From Cytobacillus stercorigallinarum (GTDB taxonomy: Bacteria; Bacillota; Bacilli; Bacillales; Cytobacillaceae), in assembly GCF_014836495.1 (NCBI RefSeq), contig NZ_JACSQT010000003.1, positions 223,182 to 287,181 of the forward strand: a DNA stretch of 64,000 nucleotides, read 5' to 3'. A model generated the notes under the pieces. It made no database searches, had not been told where the DNA came from, and saw only the letters and a program-made list of their open reading frames with translations. Positions 42,427 to 50,593 of the stretch are shown piece after piece. The position numbers and the translations under genes are program-made. The first letter of the stretch is position 1. The number at the start of each line of letters is the position of its first letter.

Positions 42427-43041
42427 ATGTCAGAATTAGTAACTCTTATGAATGAACGCAAATCTGTTAGGGTGTTCGATCCTTCTTTTAAAATACAGCA
42501 AGAAAGTTTAGAAGAATTATTAGCACATGCTATTTCAGCTCCTTCTTCTAGTAATTTACAATCATGGAGATTTATCGTTATCCAAGAGGAAGCAATGAAA
42601 AAGGCTTTACCTGTCTTTGGCAATAATCAAGCGATTGTAGAAAATGCTTCTGCTGTTATTGCCGTACTTGGCGATATTGAGGCTTATAAAAATGTCGAGG
42701 AAATCTATACTCAAAATGTCGAAGCTGGTTACATGGATCAATCCATTGCTGACCGTACCATCAGCAATACACACCAACTATATCCTGGCCAACCGAAAGA
42801 AGGACTAATGAACATCGCAAGCTATGATGCTGGTCTGATTTCTATGCAATTGCTTCTGCTAGCAAAAGAACGCGAGCTAGATACAATCGTAATGGGAGGC
42901 TTCGATAAAGCTGCCTTCGCCAAACAATATGAACTAGAAGAAAACATATTCCCAATTACTTTAATCGCTATCGGCAAAAGTGCTGCACCCGCCTTTAATA
43001 CAACAAGGCTACCACTAGAACGCGTTGCGAAGTTTTATTAA
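42427..43041 (+). CDS. Nitroreductase family oxidoreductase
   Basis: This 204-residue FMN-dependent enzyme has the nitroreductase start NERKSVRVFDPS, where Arg, Ser and Arg contact FMN. APSSSNLQSWRFIVI and the C-terminal DTIVMGGFD...IALIAIGKS-type pattern follow. Members reduce nitro compounds, quinones or aldehydes with NAD(P)H. It is similar in size to HypO/YodC, which are controlled by HxlR-type sensors, and an HxlR gene lies divergent. AAAGGTGGAG precedes the ATG and a strong terminator follows. Confidence 0.92.
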   Translation: MSELVTLMNERKSVRVFDPSFKIQQESLEELLAHAISAPSSSNLQSWRFIVIQEEAMKKALPVFGNNQAIVENASAVIAVLGDIEAYKNVEEIYTQNVEAGYMDQSIADRTISNTHQLYPGQPKEGLMNIASYDAGLISMQLLLLAKERELDTIVMGGFDKAAFAKQYELEENIFPITLIAIGKSAAPAFNTTRLPLERVAKFY

Positions 43042-43097
43042 TAGAACGGAAATGGCACTTACTATCAGTCAGAACCATTGAAAAATACATTACCCGT

Positions 43098-43129
43098 GAA
43101 CAAAGGTTTTTTGGCCTTTGTTCTTTTTT
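43098..43129 (+). terminator. Intrinsic terminator after the nitroreductase gene
   Basis: Perfect 9-bp arms GAACAAAGG (43098-43106) and CCTTTGTTC (43115-43123) are followed by six T residues. Confidence 0.9.
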
Positions 43130-43190
43130 ATAGTGTGGCGTACCTTTATGGATTGAAATTGGAATCGATAGGGGTTAGATTGAGGTTTGA

Positions 43191-43496
43191 TTGTGTTTAG
43201 ATGAAGTTTTAAACCTTGATGTCTGTTTGATTGATTCATATGAAAACGTAGCAATATAGGTAGATATTGAATTAATTGATTTGATTAAATTGGAAACGCG
43301 TCATTTATCTGGAGCTATCGCTTAATTTGATTCGGTTATTCCAGAATCGCGTCATTTATCTGGAGCTATCGCTTAATTTGATTCGTTTATTCTTGAATCG
43401 CGTCATTTATCTGAAGGTATCTCTAATTTTGATTCGTTTAAACTTGAATCGCGTCAAATTTACGAATGCGGATCTATGTTTGATTGGTTTCAGCCA
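43191..43496. repeat. Tandem array of about six 51-bp repeats (family B)
   Basis: Units begin at 43191 and 43242 (degenerate), then 43293, 43344, 43395 and 43446 (last one diverged). The core GAATCGCGTCATTTATCTGG and TTTGATTCG recur exactly 51 bp apart. Each unit begins GAATC and holds GATTC about 36 bases on, an inverted pair. The sequence is unrelated to the array at 33007, yet the period is identical. No spacers vary between units, so it is not a CRISPR array. The rest of 43133-43560 has no gene. Confidence 0.88.
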
Positions 43497-43561
43497 ACAT
43501 CGAATCAAGAACGGGCCCATGATTGTGATGAAGTAGTGTAATCAGTTAAGATTGGACCCAA

Positions 43562-43987
43562 CTACTCCTCAGCTACTGCAGCCATATCAGCCTTTGCTGC
43601 TTCCATTATGGCTTCTAACTCAGCGATTTTCTTTTGATTCTCTTCAATGGTTGGATCGTAATTTTGGATCAGTTCATTTGTGTACGCTTCTAATTCAGCT
43701 ACACGTTTGGCTACTTCTGACTGTGTTTTCTCTTTTATTTGTTGATCTGCTGCCGCTAGTTTTTGTGGGATTTCTTCTTTTAATTTCGCAATTTGCTTCT
43801 TTTTTTCTTCGTTTACAGCCGTTTCTATCTCGGCGATGGACGCTGCTTTTTTTGCAGAGAACCAATTCGTTAGCATCGATTCCATACCTTCACCTGCAGA
43901 CACAAGTCGAAAACTAACAGACAGAAGGAAACCTGCGAAAAGGCAACTAAACAATATTTTGACATATTTTCTTTTCTTATGATTCAT
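43562..43987 (-). CDS. Secreted coiled-coil protein of unknown function (third of three)
   Basis: This protein of about 141 residues starts MNHKKRKYVKILF after GGGAGG. It has a signal peptide ending around VSAGEG, a short segment MESMLTNWFSAKKAAS, then a long alpha-helical region rich in Glu, Lys, Ala and Gln to the end (NEEKKKQIAKLKEEI). No known domain is recognised. The layout (export signal, a Trp-containing segment, then coiled coil) is shared with the two genes upstream, so the three look like diverged paralogues in one operon. The ATG at 43987 is preferred over an earlier in-frame start lacking a ribosome site. Confidence 0.75.
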   Translation of the reverse strand: MNHKKRKYVKILFSCLFAGFLLSVSFRLVSAGEGMESMLTNWFSAKKAASIAEIETAVNEEKKKQIAKLKEEIPQKLAAADQQIKEKTQSEVAKRVAELEAYTNELIQNYDPTIEENQKKIAELEAIMEAAKADMAAVAEE

Positions 43988-44044
43988 TTTGTTTTCCTCC
44001 CTTTTCGAGATTTCCAGGGCCAAATTACTTGGCCCTGAAACTAA

Positions 44045-44809
44045 TTAATCATTGACAATATTGTTGACAACATCATCTAAGCTCGTTTTTGCATCTGCCT
44101 CTAGTTCAGCAGCTTTCGCTGTGATTGCAGCCTCTTGTTCTGCAACTAAATTAGCTAAGATGGCATCTAATGCCTCTCGGATTTCTTCTGCCTTCCAATT
44201 TGCCTGGCTACGTAAGTTTCGGCTACTAATTTCAACTTGAGATTCGACTTTTGTAACAATTTCTTGTTTCGCTGCTACAATCTCTTGTTCAAGTTCTGTC
44301 ACTGCATCTGCTTTCGCTTGATTTAATTCCGCTGTGACTTGCTCTAAAGCCGACTGCCCCTTTTCACTCGCAAAAGCTTGGAAATTAGCCGTTGCTTCCT
44401 CCTCCATTAAATCTCCTTTTGCCTTAATATGAAAATAGCCTTCTAAAAATAATTGATAGAATTGATAATCCATATTTTCCAGAATCAATAATTTCTCACT
44501 ATCTAATGAGGTAATATGTTCATATTTTGCTTGGTTAATAGTTAAAGTAGACCCTTCAATTTCACTTAATGTTTTCTCATCAATTTGACTGGCTGCTAAT
44601 TCTTTTAACGCTTCATTTTCTGCTCTGAGTTCTGTTAATAACTGTTCAAAATTGGCATCCGACTCATTTAAAACCTCAGCACTTGTTTGGTTAAATAAGT
44701 TATCATACCAAGTTTTTAAAGCTTGTCCCGCATCTGTATTTGCTAATGAAAAGCCTGCTCCCGTTAGCAATCCGACTGTGACTGCACCAGCTATGATTTT
44801 CTTTTTCAT
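44045..44809 (-). CDS. Secreted coiled-coil protein of unknown function (second of three)
   Basis: This 254-residue exported protein has a signal peptide (MKKKIIAGAVTVGLLTGAGF) ending near residue 24, then ALKTWYDNLFNQTSAEVL, followed by about 200 residues of Ala/Glu/Gln/Lys-rich helix predicted as coiled coil. It has no Cys and no known catalytic motif. AAAAGGGG precedes the ATG. The genes on either side have the same plan and the same strand with gaps of 24 and 57 bp. A filament or surface-layer-like structural role is conceivable but unproven. Confidence 0.75.
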   Translation of the reverse strand: MKKKIIAGAVTVGLLTGAGFSLANTDAGQALKTWYDNLFNQTSAEVLNESDANFEQLLTELRAENEALKELAASQIDEKTLSEIEGSTLTINQAKYEHITSLDSEKLLILENMDYQFYQLFLEGYFHIKAKGDLMEEEATANFQAFASEKGQSALEQVTAELNQAKADAVTELEQEIVAAKQEIVTKVESQVEISSRNLRSQANWKAEEIREALDAILANLVAEQEAAITAKAAELEADAKTSLDDVVNNIVND

Positions 44810-44833
44810 CTTCCCGACCCCTTTTGTCGAAAT

Positions 44834-45265
44834 TTATTTTTCTAACGTTTCTTCTAAGAATGATAGTATTTCTTGATCCATCTCAGAATTTAGCTCTTCC
44901 TTCTTTTCACCTTCATAAGTATGAAATGAATCGCTTAGTTCTTTTTTTATATTTTGAAGGTCTACTTTGTACAAATATAAGTATTGGTCGATCTCTTTTT
45001 TTGCTTCTTCACTAGAAACTACTACGTTTTTTTCTATTTCCTCTTCAAAGGTTAATTGTGCATCCAACTTTTGCTGTTTCATTTGTTCAGACCAAGATTC
45101 ATAGGCTGTTGCCAGTTCTATATTGGTCTGTTGCTCACTTAACTCGATTAATTCATTACTCCACTTTCCTAGGGATTCGCTCGAAAATGCTTGAACGAAG
45201 ACACCTGTTAGTCCAATCATGAGACAAATAATGATTGTGATGGTCGTTACCTTTTTCACCCTCAT
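44834..45265 (-). CDS. Secreted coiled-coil protein of unknown function (first of three)
   Basis: This 143-residue protein has an N-terminal hydrophobic signal segment (ITIIICLMIGLTGVFVQAFS), then LGKWSNELIELSEQQTNIEL and a charged, helical remainder ending in EEKL-type heptads. AAAGGA precedes the ATG. It is the promoter-proximal member of the three-gene group. No family is recognised. The shared Trp near the start of the mature region (KW, TW or NW) in all three proteins suggests a common ancestor despite low overall identity. Confidence 0.72.
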   Translation of the reverse strand: MRVKKVTTITIIICLMIGLTGVFVQAFSSESLGKWSNELIELSEQQTNIELATAYESWSEQMKQQKLDAQLTFEEEIEKNVVVSSEEAKKEIDQYLYLYKVDLQNIKKELSDSFHTYEGEKKEELNSEMDQEILSFLEETLEK

Positions 45266-45809
45266 ACTGTCCTTTCTTGCTCACATTTATTTTTCGTAGG
45301 GGAATCAACCATAGATGTGTGTTCATTTTTAGGAAAAAGCAAAGCTAGTCATCCACTGCCGCAACTTTTATCCTAGAATCATCACTTTCCCCCTTCCATT
45401 CGTGATTTGTTCTTTCATATGTTCTATATTGTTCTTGATAAAAAACACTATATGTAGTATAAATGAGACGCATAATAATGAAAAACGTAATAGTTTAGCA
45501 AAAATTCAGAATATATTATCGATATCTATGTTTTTCTCATTCTTCCTATTATTTACACTCATTCCCACTTAAATCATAGAGAATGAGTGCACCGACTCCT
45601 TTGCTAGCAATACTTTTAAATCCAATGACCTATAAGTACAACAAGAAAAATAAGGAAAAATATTCAACCCTTTACATGCATTTAATAGGTCACTTGTTCT
45701 ACCAAATATTTATATCCCATTCCAATTTACTATGTAGTTTTAGTATCAAAAAGGATCTGCAAAAGTGTCTATGTAGACCTGTAGTTCTTAAGTTATAGGT
45801 AGAATAGAT
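45266..45809. other. Gene-free region upstream of the coiled-coil operon
   Basis: About 540 bp, AT-rich, containing the upstream region of the coiled-coil operon and, at its right end, the 3' side of the DUF4825 gene. The forward 71-residue frame near 45583 has no ribosome site and no recognisable similarity. No RNA element was identified. Confidence 0.35.
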
Positions 45810-46226
45810 CTAGTTCCAACTGTTTATCAATTGCTCTAGCTCTTCTTGGCTCCCTATAGTTGCTATATCTTTTTCATACCAACTGTTTACTTCGTCTTTT
45901 GTTACTTTCGTTTCAATTCCATTTACATGAAAGCTTATCCATTCCACGTTTTGTACTAAGGAAAACAGAGTAGTCGCTTGCTTTTTCATTAATGTCTCCC
46001 CATCATCGACTTCATGATAAAATACTTCTACACCATACGGTTCTTGCTCGGTCTTTAATTCAAAATAATCGATCGAATCTGCTGTCTCATTCAATATATT
46101 TCCCACGGCACTATTATCACCAATATAAGCACCCTTATATCGGAATACTTCTTCTTCTGTTCCTTGGCAACCAAAGAGAAAAAAGACTGGCAACAGTAAA
46201 ATATATACGTTCTTTCTTGATAACAT
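45810..46226 (-). CDS. DUF4825-type lipoprotein
   Basis: This 138-residue membrane-anchored lipoprotein has a signal peptide ending in the lipobox LFGC (Cys20). The motif VFRYKGAYIGDNSAVGNI marks the DUF4825 family of Bacillus lipoproteins, and the C-terminal part YEKDIATIGSQEELEQLI is consistent. The function of the family is not known to me. AGAGGTGG precedes the ATG. It is transcribed alone and is divergent from the amidase gene with about 145 bp between. Confidence 0.82.
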   Translation of the reverse strand: MLSRKNVYILLLPVFFLFGCQGTEEEVFRYKGAYIGDNSAVGNILNETADSIDYFELKTEQEPYGVEVFYHEVDDGETLMKKQATTLFSLVQNVEWISFHVNGIETKVTKDEVNSWYEKDIATIGSQEELEQLINSWN

Positions 46227-46371
46227 GTAACCACCTCTTGGCCGATTTTAATCTACCAATCTTACAAACACAATAACAATTTTTGTTAAATTTTCTCACA
46301 AAAATCATGCAAAAGATCTTCGCTTGTAATAAGATAGGTTAAATACACAAATGTTGAAGGGAGATTATGTG

Positions 46372-47901
46372 ATGAAAACGAACTCGTTACTATCAGAAAA
46401 TCAGCATTTATTTTTATTCGAGGAGATAACAATAGAACAGCTTCACAAATTGTATGATACAGGTGAGTATACGGTTGAAGAAGTCATTCAATCTTTCCTT
46501 GATCGTATTGAACAATATGAATCGACATATAATGCTTTTACTTTTATGAACGAACAGGCCCTTACTGATGCGAAAGCCATCGATGCGAAACGAATGCGCG
46601 GGGAAAAGCTCGGTCCATTAGCAGGTATCCCAGTAGTTGTAAAAGAAGCGGTTGATATGGTTGGGTTTCCATCTACATTTGGCTGGGCTCCACTCGCTAA
46701 AGATGCAGGTGGGATAGAATTATTACCACAGAAAGATGCCACCATTATCTCTAGATTAAAAGCAGCTGATGCCATCATACTCGGCAAAACAAATATCCCT
46801 GCCTTTAGTTGTGCTTACCACGCAAATACTAGTTGGAAAGGTCCTACATACAATGCGGTAAATAGAAAACTCACACCTGGTGGTAGTAGTAGTGGAACGG
46901 CTACTGCCGTATCTGGTAATTTTACCGTTCTTGGAGTAGCAGAAGAAACAGCCGGTTCCATACAAGTACCAGCAGCAGCGCAAGGAATCGTGGGGATCAA
47001 ACCTTCATTCGGACTCATTCCTACTACAGGTGTGACTCCGCTTGCTGGCAGTACAAGAGATGTACTTGGACCACATGCCAGAACGGTGCGGGATGCAGCA
47101 ATCATGCTTGATGTGATCGCTGGCTATTCACCTGATGATCCTAAAACTATTTCCAGTACGGTTCCAAAGAAAGGCTATACATCTTTCCTTTCATCACATG
47201 CTTTAAAAGGAAAAAGGATTGGTTTATACGGCCCTAGTTGGCGAGAAACGAGAATGACGGCAGAAACGGAAGAACTTTATAAAAAAAGCATTTCAATATT
47301 GCAATCACTGGGTGCAGAAGTCATTGAAGATCCTTTTCATGCAAAGCCACTGGCTCCATATATGAAAACAATTGATACAATGATTGGGAGAGAGTCCTTT
47401 TTTTACGACCTTAATCAATACTTCAAAAACCTTGATCCTTCGTTAAATATGGAAAAAGTATGCTTAAAAGCGGGAGCGATACCTTGGGCAGAAGACCAGC
47501 CCTTAGCTTCCTTTGTCCGACCACTTGAAACCGACAAAGCTTTCGAAAATGCTGAACACTTACCTGATTTAACCTGCTTTAAAGAAACGAAGAACGAACT
47601 GTTACGCACCATTACCTACATTATGGCTGAGCAACAATTAGATGCCTTTGTTTACCCAACAATGCTAGAAGATGTACCAACTATAGATAGTGAGGATGTT
47701 GCGACTTCAACCATATCCGAAATTAATATTAGTGGATTGCCACTCATTACAATACCAGCAGGGTTTTACAATAACGGCTCACCCTTTAACCTCGCCTTTT
47801 TCAGTACAATGTGGAGCGAGGGTGACATCCTTGGTATGGCGTATGCCTATGAAAAAGCTGCCGGTGGCCGGAGAGCCCCGCAATTAGTGAAAGAAAAGTA
47901 G
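46372..47901 (+). CDS. Amidase signature family enzyme
   Basis: This protein of about 509 residues belongs to the amidase signature family, which hydrolyses amides using a Ser-cisSer-Lys triad. Lys lies in GIPVVVKEAVDM, the glycine/serine stretch is PGGSSSGTATAVSG, and the Ser nucleophile lies in AEETAGSIQVPAAAQG. It resembles GatA and nicotinamidase-like amidases, but no gatB or gatC is adjacent, so it is probably a stand-alone enzyme; the substrate is unknown. The ATG at 46372 lies eight bases after AGGGAG and is preferred to the upstream TTG. A terminator hairpin starts at its stop codon. Confidence 0.92.
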   Translation: MKTNSLLSENQHLFLFEEITIEQLHKLYDTGEYTVEEVIQSFLDRIEQYESTYNAFTFMNEQALTDAKAIDAKRMRGEKLGPLAGIPVVVKEAVDMVGFPSTFGWAPLAKDAGGIELLPQKDATIISRLKAADAIILGKTNIPAFSCAYHANTSWKGPTYNAVNRKLTPGGSSSGTATAVSGNFTVLGVAEETAGSIQVPAAAQGIVGIKPSFGLIPTTGVTPLAGSTRDVLGPHARTVRDAAIMLDVIAGYSPDDPKTISSTVPKKGYTSFLSSHALKGKRIGLYGPSWRETRMTAETEELYKKSISILQSLGAEVIEDPFHAKPLAPYMKTIDTMIGRESFFYDLNQYFKNLDPSLNMEKVCLKAGAIPWAEDQPLASFVRPLETDKAFENAEHLPDLTCFKETKNELLRTITYIMAEQQLDAFVYPTMLEDVPTIDSEDVATSTISEINISGLPLITIPAGFYNNGSPFNLAFFSTMWSEGDILGMAYAYEKAAGGRRAPQLVKEK

Positions 47902-47928
47902 CCCTTCAATCGAAGGGGCTCTTTTTTT
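47900..47928 (+). terminator. Intrinsic terminator at the end of the amidase gene
   Basis: Arms AGCCCTTC (47900-47907) and GAAGGGGCT (47912-47920) are followed by seven T residues. The first arm starts within the stop codon. Confidence 0.85.
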
Positions 47929-47933
47929 ATTTT

Positions 47934-48116
47934 CTACATAGCTGCTAGATTCATAATCGTATAAATGATTAAGCTAAACGATACTGTCAGCCAAAAAGTA
48001 TTTTTTTCTGTTTCTTTTTCATCACGGATTTTCTTCAAAAGGGAAACCAAATTTAAGCAAAAAACAATACATAGGACTGGCATCAAATAGAAGCCGATAA
48101 AACTGAAGGTTAGCAT
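47934..48116 (-). CDS. Small membrane protein, unknown
   Basis: This protein of about 60 residues has two hydrophobic segments (FSFIGFYLMPVLCIVFCLNL and FWLTVSFSLIIYTIMNLA) separated by a charged loop. The ATG at 48116 lies eight bases after AAGGAG; an earlier in-frame start at 48137 has no such site. No family is recognised. It is preceded by the terminator of two further small genes, so it likely has its own promoter or depends on read-through. Confidence 0.65.
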   Translation of the reverse strand: MLTFSFIGFYLMPVLCIVFCLNLVSLLKKIRDEKETEKNTFWLTVSFSLIIYTIMNLAAM

Positions 48117-48143
48117 GGAATCACTCCTTATATTCAAGCTCCA

Positions 48144-48170
48144 TAAAAAAAGATGCTCTTAAAGAACATC
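48144..48170 (-). terminator. Intrinsic terminator after the small membrane gene pair
   Basis: Arms GATGCTCTT (48152-48160) and AAGAACATC (48162-48170) pair with one wobble and a very tight loop, followed on the reverse strand by eight U residues. It ends the transcript covering 48183-48572. Confidence 0.7.
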
Positions 48171-48182
48171 ATCATGATTGTA

Positions 48183-48326
48183 CTAACTCATTAGCACTTG
48201 ATAAATGATATACCCTATGATGGCAAGAACAATAACCATTCCTCCAACAGTTGGCGCACCGTAAAACGTTCTATTCCAATCATCATCTGTCTTCATTTTG
48301 CTCTCTTCGTCTTTTTTCCTTTTCAA
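48183..48326 (-). CDS. Very small membrane protein (47 aa), unknown
   Basis: This 47-residue frame has a TTG start at 48326 with GAGGTGATGG just upstream. It has a charged N-terminus (KRKKDEESKMKTDDDWNRTF) and one membrane segment (GGMVIVLAIIGYIIYQVLM). It lies 15 bp after the 77-aa membrane gene and before a terminator, which supports it as a real gene. No family is recognised. Confidence 0.6.
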   Translation of the reverse strand: MKRKKDEESKMKTDDDWNRTFYGAPTVGGMVIVLAIIGYIIYQVLMS

Positions 48327-48341
48327 ACCATCACCTCAAGT

Positions 48342-48572
48342 TTACTTCGCATGATATAATCGTTGAGATAGAAAATAAGCGATACAGCCGGCAAGTAATG
48401 CAAATAAATAAGGGAACTGGTTAGCAATGGTTCCAAATTCTACTGTTTGACTTTGCGTTGTACCATATGTGATTTCGGGTGTATACATAAGTGTCAAGAT
48501 TAGACCGGATCCGATTTCAAATACATAAATGAGAACGATAAAACTTAGTAAGAATATTAGGAATTTTTTCAT
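48342..48572 (-). CDS. Small membrane protein, unknown
   Basis: This protein of about 76 residues has two hydrophobic segments (FLIFLLSFIVLIYVFEIGSG and YLFALLAGCIAYFLS) and a short outer loop. The ATG at 48572 is seven bases after GAGG, preferred over the TTG three bases upstream. It forms a two-gene unit with the 47-residue protein downstream. No family is recognised. It is divergent from the UPF0060 gene by 70 bp. Confidence 0.65.
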   Translation of the reverse strand: MKKFLIFLLSFIVLIYVFEIGSGLILTLMYTPEITYGTTQSQTVEFGTIANQFPYLFALLAGCIAYFLSQRLYHAK

Positions 48573-48642
48573 CAAATAACCTCTTTCTTGTTATTTTCGC
48601 TACCTATATTTTACCATAATGAAGAATAGGAGTGAGCAAATT

Positions 48643-48966
48643 TTGAGTGCGATTATACTATTTTTATTAGCCGGAATTGCAGAAATTGGCGGCGGTTATT
48701 TCATTTGGTTATGGCTAAGAGAGGGGAAACCTTTTTATTGGGGAATTGGCGGCATGGTTGCCTTAGCGTTGTATGGGGTGATTGCTACCTTTCAATCCTT
48801 CCCATCTTTCGGACGAGTGTATGCTGCCTATGGTGGTGTATTCATTGTTTTGTCTGTCCTTTGGGGCTGGGGCATTGATAAAAAAGCGCCTGATATGTAT
48901 GACTGGATTGGAGCTGCCATCTGCTTGGTTGGTGTGGGTGTGATGTTACTAGCACCTCGTCATTAA
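48643..48966 (+). CDS. UPF0060 (YnfA-like) membrane protein
   Basis: This protein of about 107 residues has four membrane segments in the pattern of the YnfA/UPF0060 family ([62 protein letters not shown]). YnfA proteins resemble small multidrug transporters, but substrates are uncertain. The TTG at 48643 is chosen because AGGAG lies ten bases before it and the resulting length equals the family norm; an upstream ATG in frame overlaps that site. It appears monocistronic, with a repeat hairpin downstream. Confidence 0.88.
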   Translation: MSAIILFLLAGIAEIGGGYFIWLWLREGKPFYWGIGGMVALALYGVIATFQSFPSFGRVYAAYGGVFIVLSVLWGWGIDKKAPDMYDWIGAAICLVGVGVMLLAPRH

Positions 48967-49025
48967 GCATATGATTAGGTAAAAGCGATTTGCTCTGCAT
49001 AATGGGTGATGGACTATTTAAATTT

Positions 49026-49065
49026 GCCCACACTTCCACTGGTTTTGAAACCTTCTTGTGTGGGC
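49026..49065. repeat. Single dispersed copy of the family A repeat
   Basis: GCCCACAC (49026-49033) and GTGTGGGC (49058-49065), with TTGaaACCTTCTT between, match the hairpin unit of the array at 33007 and its left flank. This copy stands alone between convergent genes and could also act as a transcription stop. Confidence 0.7.
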
Positions 49066-49083
49066 GTTTCTCCCTTATTGTAA

Positions 49084-49530
49084 CTACACAGATCTACGTC
49101 TTTTACTTTTCCGCAAATAATAAGCGATAGAAAATAAAATGAGCCCGGTTGCTGCTCCTACACTATCAATGAATACATCCCTTAATTCACCCGAACGCCC
49201 TGGAATAAAAAGTTGATGAAACTCATCAGACGCCGCATAAAGTGTTGTGAGGATCCAGGATATAAATAGCTTTTGACGCGTAAGGATATTCCCTTGTCTT
49301 ATGGCAAAAAGAATAAATATACCTAAAATAAAATAAGCAAAAAAATGCGCGTTTTTACGAATAAAAGTCTCTAAAGTATGTAAGTTTTCAATTGAAAATG
49401 GAACCCAAGCAGCAATAACTTCTGTAATCCCACCACTTAATTGACTTGATTGTGTCCCCGGTTGATGAGATAAAATAAAAATAATTGCCATCCATAAAAT
49501 ACTAGGGAGCCAATATAATAGTTTTTTCAT
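49084..49530 (-). CDS. VanZ family membrane protein
   Basis: This protein of about 148 residues has four hydrophobic segments and typical VanZ motifs: SHQPGTQS near the start, RKNAHFFAYFILG, and DEFHQLFIPGRSGELRDVFIDSVGA. VanZ-like proteins are linked to teicoplanin resistance and, in other members, envelope polymer processes; the precise role here is unknown. Two in-frame ATGs exist; 49530 has the better distance from AAGGA. It is transcribed alone. Confidence 0.87.
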   Translation of the reverse strand: MKKLLYWLPSILWMAIIFILSHQPGTQSSQLSGGITEVIAAWVPFSIENLHTLETFIRKNAHFFAYFILGIFILFAIRQGNILTRQKLFISWILTTLYAASDEFHQLFIPGRSGELRDVFIDSVGAATGLILFSIAYYLRKSKRRRSV

Positions 49531-49647
49531 AAGCATGTCGTCCTTTATATGTCATAACGCTATTATACCTTAGTTGCTGACATCCTTCACGGGTTAGCCA
49601 CAGATAGGGCTTATTACGTTTATTTTAGATGATGAGCATTCACTCTT

Positions 49648-49720
49648 CATGTGAGACAACTTGGGTTTTTCTAACCTATTGTGTGCATTTCCTAGTTTCC
49701 AACACTTCTTGCAGCTCCTC
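49648..49720. repeat. Diverged relative of the family A repeat flank
   Basis: The stretch CAACTTGGGTTTTTCTAACC followed by TGTGTGCATTTCC and CCAACACTTCTTGC resembles the segment at about 32958-33020 that leads into the 51-bp array. The rest of the 308-bp gap (49531-49844) has no gene; its right end holds a terminator. Confidence 0.5.
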
Positions 49721-49798
49721 TTCCCCTTGTTGTATCCCCTACTTTCCGAAAGGATGCTAAACTATTGGACTCCCCATGAACACAAATCTTTAACATTC

Positions 49799-49829
49799 AA
49801 AAAAATCCACGGGCAATCATGTCCGTGGA
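49799..49829 (-). terminator. Intrinsic terminator after the double CMD gene
   Basis: Arms TCCACGG (49806-49812) and CCGTGGA (49823-49829) are followed on the reverse strand by seven U residues, just past the gene end at 49845. Confidence 0.85.
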
Positions 49830-49844
49830 ATAATCCTATTTCAA

Positions 49845-50501
49845 TTATTTATCATAGGCATTTAATGCATTGATACCGTGTGCTAGTGCGGAACCAGCTT
49901 TTAAGGCCGTTGCGACAAAGATGCTTTCGACAAGTTCTTCTTTTGTAATACCGAGTCTTTTCGCATTCTTTGTGTGTATGTTGATACAGTAGGCGCAACC
50001 TGTAATATGGGCAACGGCGACGGCAATAAGCTCTTTATCTTTCTTATTGATCGCCCCGTCTTTCATAGCTGATTCATCAAAGCCGAAGAAACCTTTTACC
50101 GCATCTGGGGCATAGTCTTTCAACTCAGTCATTCTCTTCATATTTTCCGCTCGGTAGAGGTTATCTGCTTCTACTTCATCATAAGCATTTAACGCATGAG
50201 TGCCATGTGCGAAAGCAGAACCTGCTTTAAGGGCGGTCGCTACTAAGACTGCTTCTGTTATTTCCTCTTTTGAAACCCCCAATTTCTTCGCGTTACCAAC
50301 ATGGATTTCAATGCAATACGGACACCCCGTAACATGAGCACAGGCGACAGCAATAATTTCTTTCGTTCTTTCCGTAATGGCGCCATCCGCTAATGCCGCC
50401 TTATCAAAAGCAAAAAAGGCTTTATTGGCTTCCGCTGCTGACTTTCCTAATTCTCCAATCCTACTAATCTTTGATTTTTGATACAAACTGTCATTTGCCA
50501 A
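49845..50501 (-). CDS. Double-domain carboxymuconolactone decarboxylase (AhpD-like) protein
   Basis: Two tandem CMD domains make up this protein of about 218 residues. Each carries a CxxC pair followed by His: TGCPYCIEIHVGNAKKLG near residue 56 and TGCAYCINIHTKNAKRLG near 167, then VATALKAGSA and a conserved HALNAYD end. The CxxC and His form the peroxidase/disulfide centre in AhpD-like proteins. The halves are clearly an internal duplication. A start at 50501 (TTG) fits GGAGG at eight bases; GTG at 50504 is possible. It lies 93 bp downstream of the mmsA-type gene and could be the last gene of that operon. The substrate is unknown. Confidence 0.88.
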   Translation of the reverse strand: MANDSLYQKSKISRIGELGKSAAEANKAFFAFDKAALADGAITERTKEIIAVACAHVTGCPYCIEIHVGNAKKLGVSKEEITEAVLVATALKAGSAFAHGTHALNAYDEVEADNLYRAENMKRMTELKDYAPDAVKGFFGFDESAMKDGAINKKDKELIAVAVAHITGCAYCINIHTKNAKRLGITKEELVESIFVATALKAGSALAHGINALNAYDK

Positions 50502-50593
50502 CACATTCCCCTCCGATTCATTTTATTTCCCCAGAAATATTCTTGAAAAAAGGAAGAGAATCCTTTATTTTCGACAAATTCCTTTTAAATCGA

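Noticed and set aside
43327-43536. A 69-residue forward frame with repeats (LIRLFLNRVIYL).
   Set aside because: It is the same artefact, caused by the second 51-bp array; no ribosome site or known similarity.
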